This document shows positions 10,246 to 17,825 of a stretch of DNA of 17,825 bases, piece after piece. How positions within the stretch are numbered: the first letter of the stretch is position 1; every line of letters starts with the position of its first letter. Source of the stretch: Phoronis ovalis (Eukaryota > Phoronida > Phoronidae); NCBI GenBank assembly GCA_028565635.1, contig JAOXYB010019582.1, positions 1-17,825 of the forward strand. Reading direction: 5' to 3'. Made by a program: the position numbers and the translations under genes. Below the pieces are notes generated by a model. It was not told the DNA's origin, did no database searches, and saw only the letters and a program-made list of their open reading frames with translations.

Positions 10246-10364
10246 TGACGTAACGTAACCAATCACATTACGTCAATTATAGTGACGTAAATTCTGACGT
10301 TTCTATCTGTTTAGTCATACAGCGTTCAAACGTGCTACAACACTGCAAAAGATTTGGCGGAAAA
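10246..10364 (+). promoter_or_regulatory. Probable promoter: four CRE/ATF-like sites, CCAAT box, E2F-like site
   Basis: CRE/ATF-like elements: TGACGTAA 10246-10253, TTACGTCA 10268-10275, TGACGTAA 10283-10290 and TGACGTTT 10295-10302. A CCAAT box is at 10259-10263 and an E2F-like TTTGGCGGAAAA at 10353-10364. The cluster is dense for AT-rich, CpG-poor DNA and sits 50-170 bp upstream of a candidate start ATG (10413). CRE + CCAAT + E2F is common in cell-cycle-linked promoters; that link is inference. Confidence 0.65.
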
Positions 10365-10412
10365 TTGTTAAATTCCAAAGTTTATATTATTTATCAAGAA
10401 TTCTTGTTCAAT

Positions 10413-10439
10413 ATGTATGGAAATAATTTTCAACAAACG
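10413..10439 (+). CDS. Candidate first coding exon (9 codons)
   Basis: ATG at 10413 encodes MYGNNFQQT and is followed directly by a good donor, acg|gtaaga. It lies just downstream of the CRE/E2F cluster and ends in phase 0. The existence of a decayed second copy at about 11250-11276, carrying the same surrounding promoter, supports this as a real exon-1 unit and not chance. Confidence 0.5.
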
Positions 10440-13400
10440 GTAAGAGCATGTTTGAATTATCTGTGCCACATTTTCTTTTCCATAATTATATGAAATGTAA
10501 ATAATTAACTGAAAGAAGCTTTTTTTAGGACCCAAACTATACTCGTATAAATGCTATATTATCAAATATGCATGTTTGCCTAGTCGTTCACCTACGGCAT
10601 AACTAAGTGCTGGTATTCATAAAGCTGATTTTCGCATAGTTGTTAAAATCAGCTTATAACTAGATCCTAGAAATTCCGGCACGAACAATTATAAGATTCG
10701 GACTTTCATTTAGGCATCAAATTAACCAAGCGATTGGTAGGTATAGCGACGCTATTTTTACAAATAATTCTAACCATTTTTGTCATTTTTATGCAATATC
10801 TGAGGTATCTTATGAAAAGGATTATATTGACGAATCCGTACTAAATTAGCCTAAAATTGTAATATCCGATAATATTTTATGCCTGGTATACTGAGTGATC
10901 CTAAAATCCGTGCAGTCGTCATACAAGCTATACCTAGGCACAGAAAGTACGGAAGGAAAACAACAAAATACGTATCCCATTGTTTTTGTATTTAGTTACT
11001 GTACTAAGCTCAGTATATTGAATATTACTGTATAAAATTGCTTTCATCCCCCGAAAAATGTTACTCAAGTTAATTACATCGAACGTGGTGACGTGTCGTA
11101 TGTATGACGTTTCTCTCTGTTTTGTCATCAATCGTTCAGACGTGTTGAAATATTACAAAAATATTGGCGGATTGTCTTTCTCACTATCTGGTCTTTTCCC
11201 GGGGGTCCTTTTCAAGGTTTGTCTTACCAGACAAGAATTATTATCCAATACGTGTACACATATGTCGTAACAAACGGCGAGAACACGACTAATAGTTTAT
11301 GAATGTACTTTAATATAGTATAAGTAACTTTAGAAAAGTTACTATAAAATAGATAGCAATAAACTGAACTAGATTCAAAGCTAATACCGAAATAAATTAG
11401 TAAGCATGCTATATTTCTAGTAACTCGATCTCAAAACGCGCTGAGAGATTCGCAATAGCTTGAAATCCAGACGAGATATTTGTCATTTGCATGCATGTTT
11501 TATTAATATATTAAGATACCGTTCAAATGGAAAGCACAGAAACCTGATCACTCACCTGACAGCCAAGCAATAAATGAAACATACTTTTTTAAGTGCAATG
11601 GATTTTTTTTAATTGTAGTTCACAAAAAATTAATTTTTAATAGTGATTTATTCTTTATATTCTTACTTTTAAAAACTTACCGCATTAGTTGCAAGATCGT
11701 GTACAAAGAGATATCCATATTCTAATCCTTCATGTCTAATGATAATAATCCGCATTTTGATCTAGCTTTCAGGTCACTTTATTACTACATCTTCTGACCA
11801 TTGTCTTGCAACATCGGTGAATATTATTATTCAAGTCTTGGAATCTTCTCAGGTGTGTGAAATATAAATCAATGTATTGAAAAATCTAGGGGCAGTCTCA
11901 TTGGCTGTAGTGTACACATTTTAATAGCATTTTAGCTGAACCTGTCCATAGACATAGTAATTGTATACATACATTGTCACACAGGTTGCTGGGTATATTT
12001 AGATATTATGTACTAAAACGCTCAGTTTCAATAGATCCATCCGTCAGTGTTCCGTAGTTGAGATTTGTAAAACTCTGTGATGAGTGTGAATTAACGGCAC
12101 CATTTTCTGTAATCTGCTGCTTAGAGATTGAAATGGAATGAAAAAGCTATTCCAGTTTAAGTCAATTGCTTGTACTTTTGCTTTAATATTAGAAACATCA
12201 GAAAGATCCAGCCTTGTGGGGATGCTATTCTACTGTTGTCAAACAGTTAGATCATTTCTGCTCGATTTCCTCATCGGGTTTTAAACCGTCCTTGTTAAAA
12301 TAGGCTGGACAAAATGAAAAAACACAGAACCAGGTATTGTAGCCATTCTTAGCTATCATAAAATGATGTAATATATATGTATTTTTTGGTGAAATGTTTC
12401 TTTGAAAAGTATGGAGGTAAATTGCGAATAGGAATTGGTAATCAGGCGTAACTTTTTATTTTGTAATCAACAGTTAGAATGAAAAATCTATTGGTTCATT
12501 TCAAAAGTGTTCTTTTCTTTCGTTAGAAACATTACCAAGATCCAGTTACTCTAGCTTCATCAATGAGTTGAATCATCTCTGTTCTGTTCACTCAATAAAT
12601 CTGAAGCCATCATTGTTAAAACAACCTAGAGTAGCAGAGATACAGTACACTCCAAAGCAGGTAGCCAATATTTCACAACCATGAAGTTTAATATTGTCAA
12701 TGAAAGTAAAGTCATTCGTATACTAGGAAGTATATCCTAGCTATTTGCTGGTAAAATTTCTTGCTTTTAAGTTTTCAACACCTAGCTCTGAGCATAATTT
12801 GATTTTTGCAAAATCTATAAAACAAGTTAGAAGAGCTATTTATGTGTAGGAAAAAAAACTTCAGAGATCCTTAAAGAATGCTTCTTCCAATTACAGGATC
12901 TTGAAGCCCAAGACAATTATATTTGTGATGACATTCCTGAACGTGGTATTGACACAAGTGGTGAGTATTTCTGTAACATCGCCATGCAGCTATATATTTG
13001 AAAATGCAAACGCAGTAGTGGTGTCCTAGTGTCTATAACTGTAAGCGACGGCTGCTAATAAAATAGTGTTTTGTTTTTACTGACAGATGTAAACGTCTGT
13101 TGTTTTTGAACAATTTTTAGATCACTTGCATCCTAAACTGATTTTAATATTGAAACATCAAATTGTCTATTCTACTACTTTCGTGTGACAATGTTATTCT
13201 GTGGATCTATTAAACAGCTATCATTCCTTATCATCAATTTATCGTCACATATAATTAAATTTGCTTTATCTAAAACGAAAAAAAAAATTGTTTTACTATA
13301 ATTTTATTACATATAGTAAAGATACAACAAAGTACATTGCCATACTTAAGGAGAGCTTTTTTTTAGATGAAAACCTTCATCCTTTGTCCGAATGTAAATA

Positions 13401-13633
13401 CCACAGTGTCCCTATTCACCACCCTACAATGTCAACAAACGTCGCTATACATAATTGACGAAATTAATATTTTGCCTTACAAACCACCACCACCAAAAGT
13501 TCGACGACTGTCAGAAATCTTGGCAGAGAAGGAATCTAAAACGCGAAAATCTTGTTGGTTCAAAAGAAAGTACAAAAATATCAAATGTTGGTTTCGTGTG
13601 CGTTTTAGTAAAGATTACGTTATCGTAGTGTAA
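10413..13633 (+). CDS. Unrecognised small multi-exon gene, model unresolved
   Basis: Between a promoter-like cluster and an AATAAA signal (14065) lie short segments with exon character: 10413-10439, 11766-11852, 12193-12333 or 12527-12660 (alternative or duplicated), 12897-12960 and 13367 onward. I recognise no domain in any of them. One phase-consistent chain is 10413-10439 + 11766-11852 + 12897-12960 + 13367-13458, about 89 residues ending at TGA, and it skips both duplicated exons. Including either duplicate breaks the frame (TAG in the first, wrong entry phase in the second). A second open frame extends the last exon to TAA-side position 13633. The gene could be an orphan, alternatively spliced, or decaying. 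It follows the calpain gene on the same strand and appears to have its own promoter. Confidence 0.4.
10440..11070. other. Sequence between the two promoter copies; hairpin at 10622-10655
   Basis: AT-rich, with one perfect 11-bp inverted repeat, AAGCTGATTTT (10622-10632) and AAAATCAGCTT (10645-10655), with a 12-base loop. The context (tggtattcata before it) is reminiscent of small foldback elements. No exon is visible. Confidence 0.5.
11071..11284 (+). pseudogene. Decayed duplicate of the promoter and first exon
   Basis: It repeats the 10268-10447 segment: attacAtcg, TGACGTgt (11089), TGACGTTTCTcTCTGTTT (11105), GTCATcaatCGTTCAgACGTG, a TTGGCGGA core near 11164, CAAGAATTaTTaTcCAATA, and finally ACAAACGGcGAGAaCA. 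The start ATG has become ACG (11250-11252) and the donor GT has become GC (11277-11278). About 27 extra bases lie between the E2F-like core and the exon. It could still act as an alternative promoter or noncoding first exon, but not with this start codon. Confidence 0.65.
11285..11765. other. Intron-like sequence
   Basis: AT-rich DNA after the decayed exon-1 copy. No clear exon, repeat or RNA gene. Confidence 0.45.
11766..11852 (+). CDS. Candidate exon of the unrecognised gene
   Basis: 29 codons, phase 0 to 0, from acceptor gatctag to donor cag|gtgtgt at 11853. The translation includes HFITTSSDHCLATS and ends QVLESSQ. A second acceptor at ctttcag (11772) has a better pyrimidine context but would need a different entry phase. 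Support is only the open frame, the splice sites and phase compatibility with 10413-10439 and 12897-12960. Confidence 0.3.
12193..12333 (+). pseudogene. Upstream copy of a duplicated exon, with in-frame TAG
   Basis: It is 141 bp (47 codons) from acceptor aatattag to donor cag|gtattg. The phase-0 frame runs open from KHQKDPALWGC through YSTVVKQLDHFC and ends FKPSLLK at TAG 12301-12303. From the Tyr-Ser codons onward it aligns without gaps to 12527-12660: YSTVVKQLDHFC against YSSFINELNHLC, then KPSLLK in both. It is either a dead duplicate, or a usable alternative terminal exon that ends at the TAG. The flanks are also similar (gaatgaaaaa-CTATT before the exon). Confidence 0.55.
12527..12660 (+). 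CDS. Downstream copy of the duplicated exon (open frame)
   Basis: 134 bp from acceptor tttcgttag to donor cag|gtagcc. With two leading bases it reads TLPRSSYSSFINELNHLC, then SVHSINLKPSLLKQPRVAE and ends IQYTPKQ in phase 0, joining cleanly to the exon at 12897. Differences from the upstream copy at KPSLLK are in third codon positions (aaa/aag, ccg/cca, tcc/tca), which argues that this frame was translated. The required entry phase does not match the candidate exon at 11766-11852, so an upstream exon is missing from my model or a 7-bp indel has shifted the frame. Confidence 0.5.
12897..12960 (+). CDS. Candidate exon: acidic segment
   Basis: 64 bp with good splice sites (aattacag and agtg|gtgagt). 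The frame reads DLEAQDNYICDDIPERGIDT and then Ser, and leaves one base that with the next exon makes Asp. It is an acidic composition unlike the surrounding AT-rich shadows. The phase agrees with both 12527-12660 and 13367 onward. Confidence 0.55.
13367..13633 (+). CDS. Candidate last exon, open in two frames
   Basis: The acceptor is cttttttttag. The frame continuing from 12897-12960 reads DENLHPLSECKYHSVPIHH, then PTMSTNVAIHN and TGA at 13456-13458. A second frame is open throughout to 13633, and after the TGA it looks coding: DEINILPYKPPPPKVRRL followed by a Lys/Arg/Cys/Trp-rich basic tail ending SKDYVIVV. Skipping the T of that TGA joins the two (AAT-[T]-GAC). So there is a frameshift by indel, an assembly error, a different splice frame, or less likely +1 recoding. 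I recognise no domain. Confidence 0.45.
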   Translation: MKTFILCPNVNTTVSLFTTLQCQQTSLYIIDEINILPYKPPPPKVRRLSEILAEKESKTRKSCWFKRKYKNIKCWFRVRFSKDYVIVV

Positions 13634-14095
13634 AACAGTAGAACAATGATATGTTATTTGTTTTTAATCAGAGTTGGTGGTAAATGTGTTACTTTTCATG
13701 ATGTATGCTCTTGTTGTGTTTTTAGTCTGCTATCACTGGACTTTGTTTGCAAGTCACGATTTTAATTTACTGTAATAATTGTAAAATATTTATATCTATC
13801 TCGGGTAGATAAAGCACATAGGTATGCTCTTTATACTGTGATATTGTACGTGTATGTGAACGTGTATAACGATATATTGTATATAATGTCTATATGTGTA
13901 GTGTACATATTATATATGTACCTAATTAATCTTAATTTAGAAGTGCCTTTTTGTCTGCCCGGTTTATCTGTAGATAATATCTGTGATATTTATATTTATA
14001 CATTTATATATATATACATATATCTGTGATATTTATATGTGCAATTTCATAAAGGTGTAATTAAAATAAATTGTGCTTGTTATGAAATATATTTG
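13634..14095 (+). terminator. 3' UTR with AATAAA polyadenylation signal
   Basis: AATAAA at 14065-14070 followed by ttgtgcttg and a T-rich run (14090-14102), a good poly(A) context for the unrecognised gene. The UTR includes a TA-rich microsatellite stretch and the direct repeat ATCTGTGATATTTATAT (13979 and 14021). Confidence 0.55.
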
Positions 14096-14235
14096 TTTTT
14101 TATATATTGTACAGTTGTCCCTGAATTAATGTATATTTGCATATTAATAATTGCATATTGGATATCGTCACGCTGAGCATGATCATTGCTACACTTACAC
14201 AAACTTTCAAGCATTTAATTTTTTTGTGTTTACAG

Positions 14236-14398
14236 AAAATGTAAAGTTTTTGAAGTTCTTTATCTCCTTTTTCATCCACGACTAAAATACCCGAGCCAAC
14301 AGCAGCCCGACTCTAGCGATAGCTCGCGTACCCATCTGAATCTCTTGTTCAATATTCCGAATCTGTCTCTCCTGTACTTTCCGCTGAATTTGCTCATA
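14236..14398. other. Candidate exon on either strand: GC-rich open island
   Basis: The segment 14290-14398 is clearly GC-richer than its surroundings. Plus-strand reading: acceptor tgtttacag (14235), donor ata|gtaaga (14399), 163 bp, open, with KYPSQQQPDSSDSSRTHLNL followed by a Leu/Phe-rich end. Minus-strand reading: from Tyr at 14398 down, YEQIQRKVQERQIRNIEQEI, then QMGTRAIARVGLLLARVF and TAG 14284-14282, a coiled-coil-like sequence; a donor cgg|gtattt at 14290 would instead keep it open. The GC boundary fits the minus exon better, while the splice sites fit the plus exon better. I do not recognise either product. Confidence 0.4.
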
Positions 14399-14401
14399 GT
14401 A

Positions 14402-15650
14402 AGATAATTTAAATAATTAAGTAAAAATATATAGATATCGCTCATGTACACAGACAATTTGTTTCCTAAAACATTTTTGAAAACTGCTGTATGTCACTTA
14501 GGAATAATTCTTATAAAATCTTTGACCGAGAAGATTCGATAAAAACTTAATTCTATAACATAGAAAAACTTTTCTGATAGCTTCCTATATATTTTTCAAA
14601 TGTTGAATTTGTTACTGCATAGCCAACTTGGCGCGTATCATCAAGGAAATTTTAAATATTATTAATTTTCTGATTCAAATTTCACTTGTCAAACGTATTT
14701 ATTTACTTATTTAGCCCGGTAGGCATTGAAACGAAAAGGAATAGCATCCTAATATATCACACTCAAAAAACATTCTCAAAACCTGCCAGTTAGCCTAAAA
14801 ATATAAAATTAGTACAAACTGAGTCAGTTTTAAACATTTTAATTCCAAAGCAGGACCAATCGTGCAAATAATTATTGCTTGCACTCGCATCCAAGATTCT
14901 TATCAACAATCATAATAACATTGACATTAAAAAAGAAATCAAATTAAAATTAAAAAGGTACTTTCCTTCCACTGACAAGTTGCGAGCTAGTAAATCGACA
15001 ATGCCTTATTTTTTGTAAATCTTTCTGGTCCAACACTTGTGATCTAGAATTTCTTGAAAAACTGCTATTTCTTAGACAAACTTTAAATTTCGAAAAAAAT
15101 CGCTGGCTAAAGTTTGCAATGCAAGGAAATTCGCCACATTACGTTGTATTTCGACACATTTTTTGAACTAAGAAATTTGATCAAACTGGTTCTACGGTGA
15201 TATATGCATCAAGGGAGTTTTCATTAATGTATTTTGAAAAATCGTAAATTTGACAAATACTCTACTGTTTCGTCTCAGAACATCATTTTTATATATTTGT
15301 GGCATAAATAAAAAAGTTGTTTTATCTTTGTGTGTTATTTCTTTCACTACTGATTTCTAAATAGCCTTCATAATATGTGTAACATTGTGGTAATTAATGT
15401 CATGAAACGCTAGTCTTTCTTGCGATAAATTCCATCTGGAGGAAAACAAAGTATTACGTTTCCCGGGTTTTACCAGCTAATTTCAGTAGTGAAATATTAA
15501 AAAGTCCAACTTAGAAATTCTACATGTGCTTTAAACATGTTTGTTTCCTTTCATCTGGTGTCTAGTATCTTTTCACGAGGACCAGTTGCATCTTGGAATG
15601 AGATAGTGTTATAGACGCTTTTAATTTAATATTCCGGTTAGTTTTATATA
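14402..15650. other. Sequence without recognised features
   Basis: AT-rich DNA. No exon with a convincing frame and splice sites, no long repeat and no RNA gene. Confidence 0.5.
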
Positions 15651-15667
15651 TCCTAGCTCCAACTGAT

Positions 15668-15730
15668 ATGGGACCGTATGATCGCTATTTTGAAAACAGT
15701 CGCGTACGCGATTCTCGAAAGAAAGGGTAG
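15668..15730 (+). other. 20-codon ORF over a CpG palindrome
   Basis: ATG at 15668 to TAG 15728-15730 encodes MGPYDRYFENSRVRDSRKKG. It contains the perfect 12-bp palindrome TCGCGTACGCGA (15700-15711). A possible acceptor (atatcctag) ends at 15656. The composition looks protein-like, but the donor side is poor. It may be a short exon or chance. Confidence 0.2.
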
Positions 15731-16100
15731 TAGATTTTAGCAAAGGACTCCTTGGAAATCAAAAATAAGGTATAAAATCGAGGGAGTCATGACCAGAATC
15801 ATACTATAAACACGAGTCAGAAAGTACGAGAGAAACGTTGTTCTTGTTAATTAACTTTACCTTCATCGGCCTTAATTATTCAGTAGCACAGAATTGTCTC
15901 CCGCCTGGAAAACCTATAAAAGGGATGTTTTTTGAGCGCAAAATATCCTTATTTTCGTGAAAATAGGGGTACTAAATTAAGGAAAAATCAGCGTTTATGG
16001 GGGGGCGGTTTAATATTGTCTCCTTGCGTATATACAGATCTTAGGGGGTCATTAACGGAAAAATAATGTCAGATCAGTAATGAAAAACAAGAAATCAGGA
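15731..16100. other. Spacer upstream of the third promoter
   Basis: It contains an inverted repeat, TATTTTC-GT-GAAAATA (about 15950-15965), and G runs (16000-16006). TATAAAAG occurs at 15914-15921, but it lies over 200 bp upstream of the CRE/ETS cluster. No coding frame. Confidence 0.4.
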
Positions 16101-16107
16101 AGTGCGC

Positions 16108-16175
16108 AACGTCACTAAACCCAGAAACTGTGACGTCATCATAAATTGTGCGCATTGGGATCTTAGCGGAAGTAA
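16108..16175 (+). promoter_or_regulatory. Probable promoter with CRE, inverted CCAAT and ETS site
   Basis: Full CRE TGACGTCA at 16131-16138, a half CRE AACGTCAC at about 16109-16116, an inverted CCAAT (ATTGG, 16154-16158) and an ETS core GCGGAAGTAA (16166-16175). These are within about 160 bp upstream of a strong splice donor at 16266, the usual layout of a CpG-containing animal promoter with a short first exon. Confidence 0.55.
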
Positions 16176-16179
16176 GGTA

Positions 16180-16265
16180 GAAAGCTAGGAGTATGCGCTC
16201 AGGAGTACGCTATCTATATTTTGGTTTCATTATGCCGATCTGTTATACATTGTAAACGTTGACAG
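16180..16265 (+). other. Probable noncoding first exon of a gene continuing beyond the window
   Basis: It ends at a consensus donor, gacag|gtaagaat (GT 16266-16267). It contains an upstream ORF from ATG 16193 to TAA 16253-16255 (20 codons, beginning MRSGVRYLYF), closed 10 bases before the donor, so the main start codon must be in a later exon. No further exon is visible to the window end. The exon's 5' edge is estimated. Confidence 0.45.
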
Positions 16266-17740
16266 GTAAGAATCTTAATTTTGAACACCATTAAGTTTAG
16301 GAATCGAATTTTTAGGAAAGTAAATAGAAACAAACAGCGTACAGTCAGATGGAGATAGGCACGGAATCTGTTTCACCGTTGTCTCTTTTCTTTCAATATT
16401 TGACTAAATCAGAATGAAATTGAAAGAATACTTTATGCCTTTTTATGGATTTTATATGACAAAAGAAAGGTAGTTGACTGCGCACTTTGGTGTTCTAGAT
16501 GAACCTAACTAAAATGAGTCTCTTATACTGATATTCTAGGATTCTAAAACTGTATACTGTATTACTCGGTCCTTGAAAGATTTGTTCTGATAATTTTACC
16601 AATCAATGCACACATATTTAGTACTTTTTACATGCAACTTGATTTAGGTTGGGTTTAGGTTTAGGTTCACTATTTTACTTTGTTGTTATATTCAGTAGGT
16701 AGTACCGTACACTTGTAAATTACTGAATTTAGTATAAACTGTTTATGATTTCCAAGGGTATACTTTCAGAGGACTGCACTCTGTTATACTTCTGATTAAA
16801 TCAGATACCAGAACTATGCAATCAATAGGTCAAGAAATGTAATCCAAATCCAATGTAATATATATTAAGTATCATGCACACTGTATCCCTAATGCATACA
16901 TGCAATTTGCATTTTTGTTGTATTTTAATCTAGAATTATCAGGTTATGAAATAATAGGTATAGAAGATAACAGGATGACATATTAAGCATTAAGAGGCCT
17001 AATAATAAATGTTATTTATCAGTTAAGTAAACCTGGAACTAATAAGATCCCAGACAAAATAGATAGCTGCTTTGTATTTTCAACATGCTGGTATATGCTA
17101 TAGATGTCATCTTGGTTTTATATGGATGTAGCCTAATAAATATAACCTTGCTTTAGCTTCTCTGTAATAAAGACTAAATGTTAATAAGATGTTATTACTA
17201 AATAATGTTAATACTATTGTTTCGTATTTAATTAACTGACTTAGAATTTTGTGCTAGAAATACAAATTGTCATATAAAAAAACTATTCTACAACTGCAGT
17301 ACTTAAGAACCATTATAGAGTTCAAGAATGTTCACAAGGGTTATTATATAGTAATAGAAAGGTCAGCTATAAATCATGTAACTTAACTATGATTTGTTAT
17401 TTATATTGTGTATAGATTTCATTCACACTTTTTCATAAAAGAAATTTGCTATTGTTTTTCATCTTTTTAAGGAAGTACAATTAAGAATATAACCTATGAT
17501 GTCATGCATATATGATACAGATAGTATTGTCTCAGTATGTCATGTCCAAAGGGCAAATTTAATGGGTCAGTGTAGGCATTCAGCTGGTTGTAATACAGGA
17601 AATCTCTGTTATTTATATAAGATACTTCTGAATTAAATGATTGGTATTCTGATCCTAATGTTATCTTGCTCTATATTAAGTGATCCATTCCAATCTTAAT
17701 TTTATCTAGTTCTGTATATTCATATAGGCCATTCAGACTA
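16266..17740 (+). other. Probable first intron of the third gene
   Basis: AT-rich sequence without long open frames. A telomere-like GGTTTAGGTTTAGG stretch (16648-16665) is the only local repeat noticed. Confidence 0.4.
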
Positions 17741-17825
17741 ATTACCTTTTTGGAACCAGTTCGAGCTCGATCTGGATCCAAAACCAGATCGACTTGAATC
17801 CTGTTATGCGTTCACACTACTTTTA
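17741..17825. mobile_element. Foldback/MITE-like sequence cut by the window edge
   Basis: Inverted arms CGATCTGG (17768-17775) and CCAGATCG (17784-17791) surround an 8-base loop, and a weaker match extends outward (TTCGAGCT against TTCAAGT). The neighbouring words ATTCAGACTA and GTTCACACTA look like terminal sequences of small foldback elements. The rest is outside the window. Confidence 0.35.

Noticed and set aside
13367-13633. Ornithine decarboxylase antizyme with programmed +1 frameshift
   Set aside because: The stop context is formally similar, but neither frame resembles antizyme.
13838-14029. 63-codon open frame
   Set aside because: It is a translation of the TA-rich microsatellite stretch in the 3' UTR.
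14283-14401. Phage minor-capsid-like coiled coil on the minus strand
   Set aside because: The likeness is only general Gln/Arg/Glu composition; no other phage or viral feature is nearby.
16641-16670. Interstitial telomere
   Set aside because: Only about three GGTTTA-type units, not the animal TTAGGG repeat; probably chance.
17755-17775. tRNA T-arm-like GTTCGAGCTC
   Set aside because: No A box or acceptor stem at the right distance; it belongs to the foldback sequence.

Overview
This is AT-rich eukaryotic DNA with split genes. All protein-coding sequence I can support lies in short exons with GT-AG introns, and there are no bacterial-style operons, rRNA, tRNA or CRISPR arrays. The one firmly recognised gene is animal. 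Together with the intron repeats (an AGGTCA-rich, oyster/clam-like repeat and small foldback elements), it suggests a marine invertebrate, perhaps a mollusc. That placement is a guess from sequence style.

Region 1 (1-9780, + strand): the 3' two thirds of a calpain-5/TRA-3-type gene. Nine exons (979-1168, 1303-1493, 4089-4166, 4428-4623, 4896-5015, 5677-5873, 7194-7300, 8121-8260, 8810-9001) join without a break in phase to encode 469 residues ending at TAA 8999-9001. They carry the end of PC1, all of PC2 with catalytic His and Asn, the CBSW (C2-like) domain and a C-terminal C2 domain. The start codon and catalytic Cys exon lie upstream of the window. The introns hold a diverged triplicated repeat (about 1822-2520), two short terminal-inverted-repeat elements (3291-3831 and 5280-5617) and a weak 44-bp tandem repeat (594-731).

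Region 2 (about 10240-14095, + strand): a small gene I do not recognise. A promoter with four CRE/ATF-like sites, a CCAAT box and an E2F-like site precedes a 9-codon first exon. It is followed by several short candidate exons and an AATAAA signal at 14065. The promoter plus first exon is repeated about 0.8 kb downstream as a decayed copy. A later exon is present twice, one copy stopped by TAG. The last exon is open in two frames. The gene model is unresolved: it may be a fast-evolving orphan gene, an alternatively spliced gene, or a gene losing function after internal duplications.

Region 3 (14100-16060): mostly featureless AT-rich DNA, with a GC-rich island at 14290-14398 that is open on both strands (a candidate exon of unknown strand) and a CpG-rich palindrome at 15700.

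Region 4 (16100-17825, + strand): a probable promoter (CRE, inverted CCAAT, ETS site) and a noncoding first exon ending at a strong splice donor (16266), with a 20-codon upstream ORF. The body of that gene lies beyond the window. A foldback, MITE-like end is cut by the window edge.

I see no convincing new molecular system. The most unusual part is the internally duplicated orphan gene in region 2.
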